From the NCBI GenBank assembly GCA_964035545.1, contig OZ037765.1, forward strand, positions 1,397,001 to 1,461,000: 64,000 nucleotides of DNA, in the 5' to 3' direction. The position numbers were made by a program, and so were the translations under genes. Shown piece after piece: positions 63,460 to 64,000 of this stretch. Origin of the DNA: Bugula neritina (Eukaryota; Bryozoa; Gymnolaemata; Cheilostomatida; Bugulidae). The notes below the pieces were generated by a model. It saw only the letters and a program-made list of their open reading frames with translations. It was not told the DNA's origin and made no database searches. Within the stretch, counting starts at the first letter, position 1. Every line of letters starts with the position of its first letter.

Positions 63460-64000
63460 ATATGTCAACTACCTGCCATGGATGTCACTTTGTGTACCTG
63501 CTGTGCTGTGTCAGCTATATAAGTTTGGTAGTTTAAGAACTCGCTGCATATATATACATACAAATTCTTCTGAAATATTTATCAATATATTTTTGAAATG
63601 TTTATCAATTTATTTTTGTAAATGGAAATCAGACAGCTTATTTGCTGCATTATACAATTAAAAAGAATGTTATAATTTCTTTTCAAAATATATTTCAAAT
63701 TTATATTAAATATAAAAGCAAAAATAAAACTATCATTCTTAAAAAAAGTATAACTAATTTGTAACGTATTTTAATAATTCAAATTTATGTTACTAATTCA
63801 TATCCATATTGGGGGGGGGGGGTGTATGTTAAAATGGAGATATATAAAGAAATAAAAAGTATATAATAATAATTTGCATGCATAAGCCAATATAGCAACG
63901 CTATATATTCCCCATAAAATTCATTTACTTTAAAATATATACATAGAGAGTAATCTGTAGATCAAGGCATATTACAATGCATAGAGCCACACACCAGCTA
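63460..64000. other. 3' flank at window end
   Basis: AT-rich with a G10 run (63812-63821). No gene signal. Confidence 0.5.

Overview
The window looks like the nuclear genome of a bilaterian invertebrate. It is AT-rich. The genes have many short exons joined by canonical GT-AG introns, and there is no operon-like packing. Long simple repeats (TA, CT, TAG, poly-C/G), tRNA-derived SINEs and small terminal-inverted-repeat (TIR) transposons fill introns and spacers. The gene content (acid-sensing-type DEG/ENaC channels, tandem RING/B-box/propeller genes, a secreted olfactomedin protein, SPT2) fits a lophotrochozoan such as a bryozoan, mollusc or annelid, but the sequence alone does not fix the phylum. 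All exon models below were built by hand from reading frame, intron phase and splice signals.

Layout. 1-2.8 kb (+): last three exons of a membrane protein that starts outside the window; one of its introns holds a 1.3-kb TIR transposon. 3.9-8.7 kb and 11.5-15.9 kb (-): two tandem seven-exon TRIM-like genes (RING, two B-boxes, coiled coil, beta-propeller) with the same exon phases. A TAG trinucleotide array and a probable solo LTR lie between them. 15.9-19.2 kb: mostly spacer, with two orphan exon-like segments. 19.2-24.8 kb (-): complete 11-exon gene for a secreted coiled-coil/olfactomedin-domain protein. 28.0-37.0 kb and 39.5-48.3 kb (+): two tandem nine-exon ASIC-like sodium channel genes, with traces of a third, almost deleted copy between them. 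50.6-54.2 kb (+): SPT2 histone-chaperone homologue, eight exons. 55.5-59.6 kb (+): two-exon, 997-residue Ser/Pro-rich protein with KSP repeats and no recognised family. 60.7-63.5 kb (+): small gene with a short shared 5' part and three possible alternative last exons.

The main theme is local tandem duplication. Both duplicated pairs keep intron phase exactly but diverge unevenly along their length: RING and B-box conserved against propeller in the TRIM pair; a near-identical patch at exons 4-5 in the channel pair. Mobile elements are layered: a TTAA-target element sits inside a SINE, and a TA-target element sits inside a TTGTA-type minisatellite. These give exact insertion boundaries. I saw no CRISPR array, rRNA, prokaryotic operon or intact autonomous transposon.
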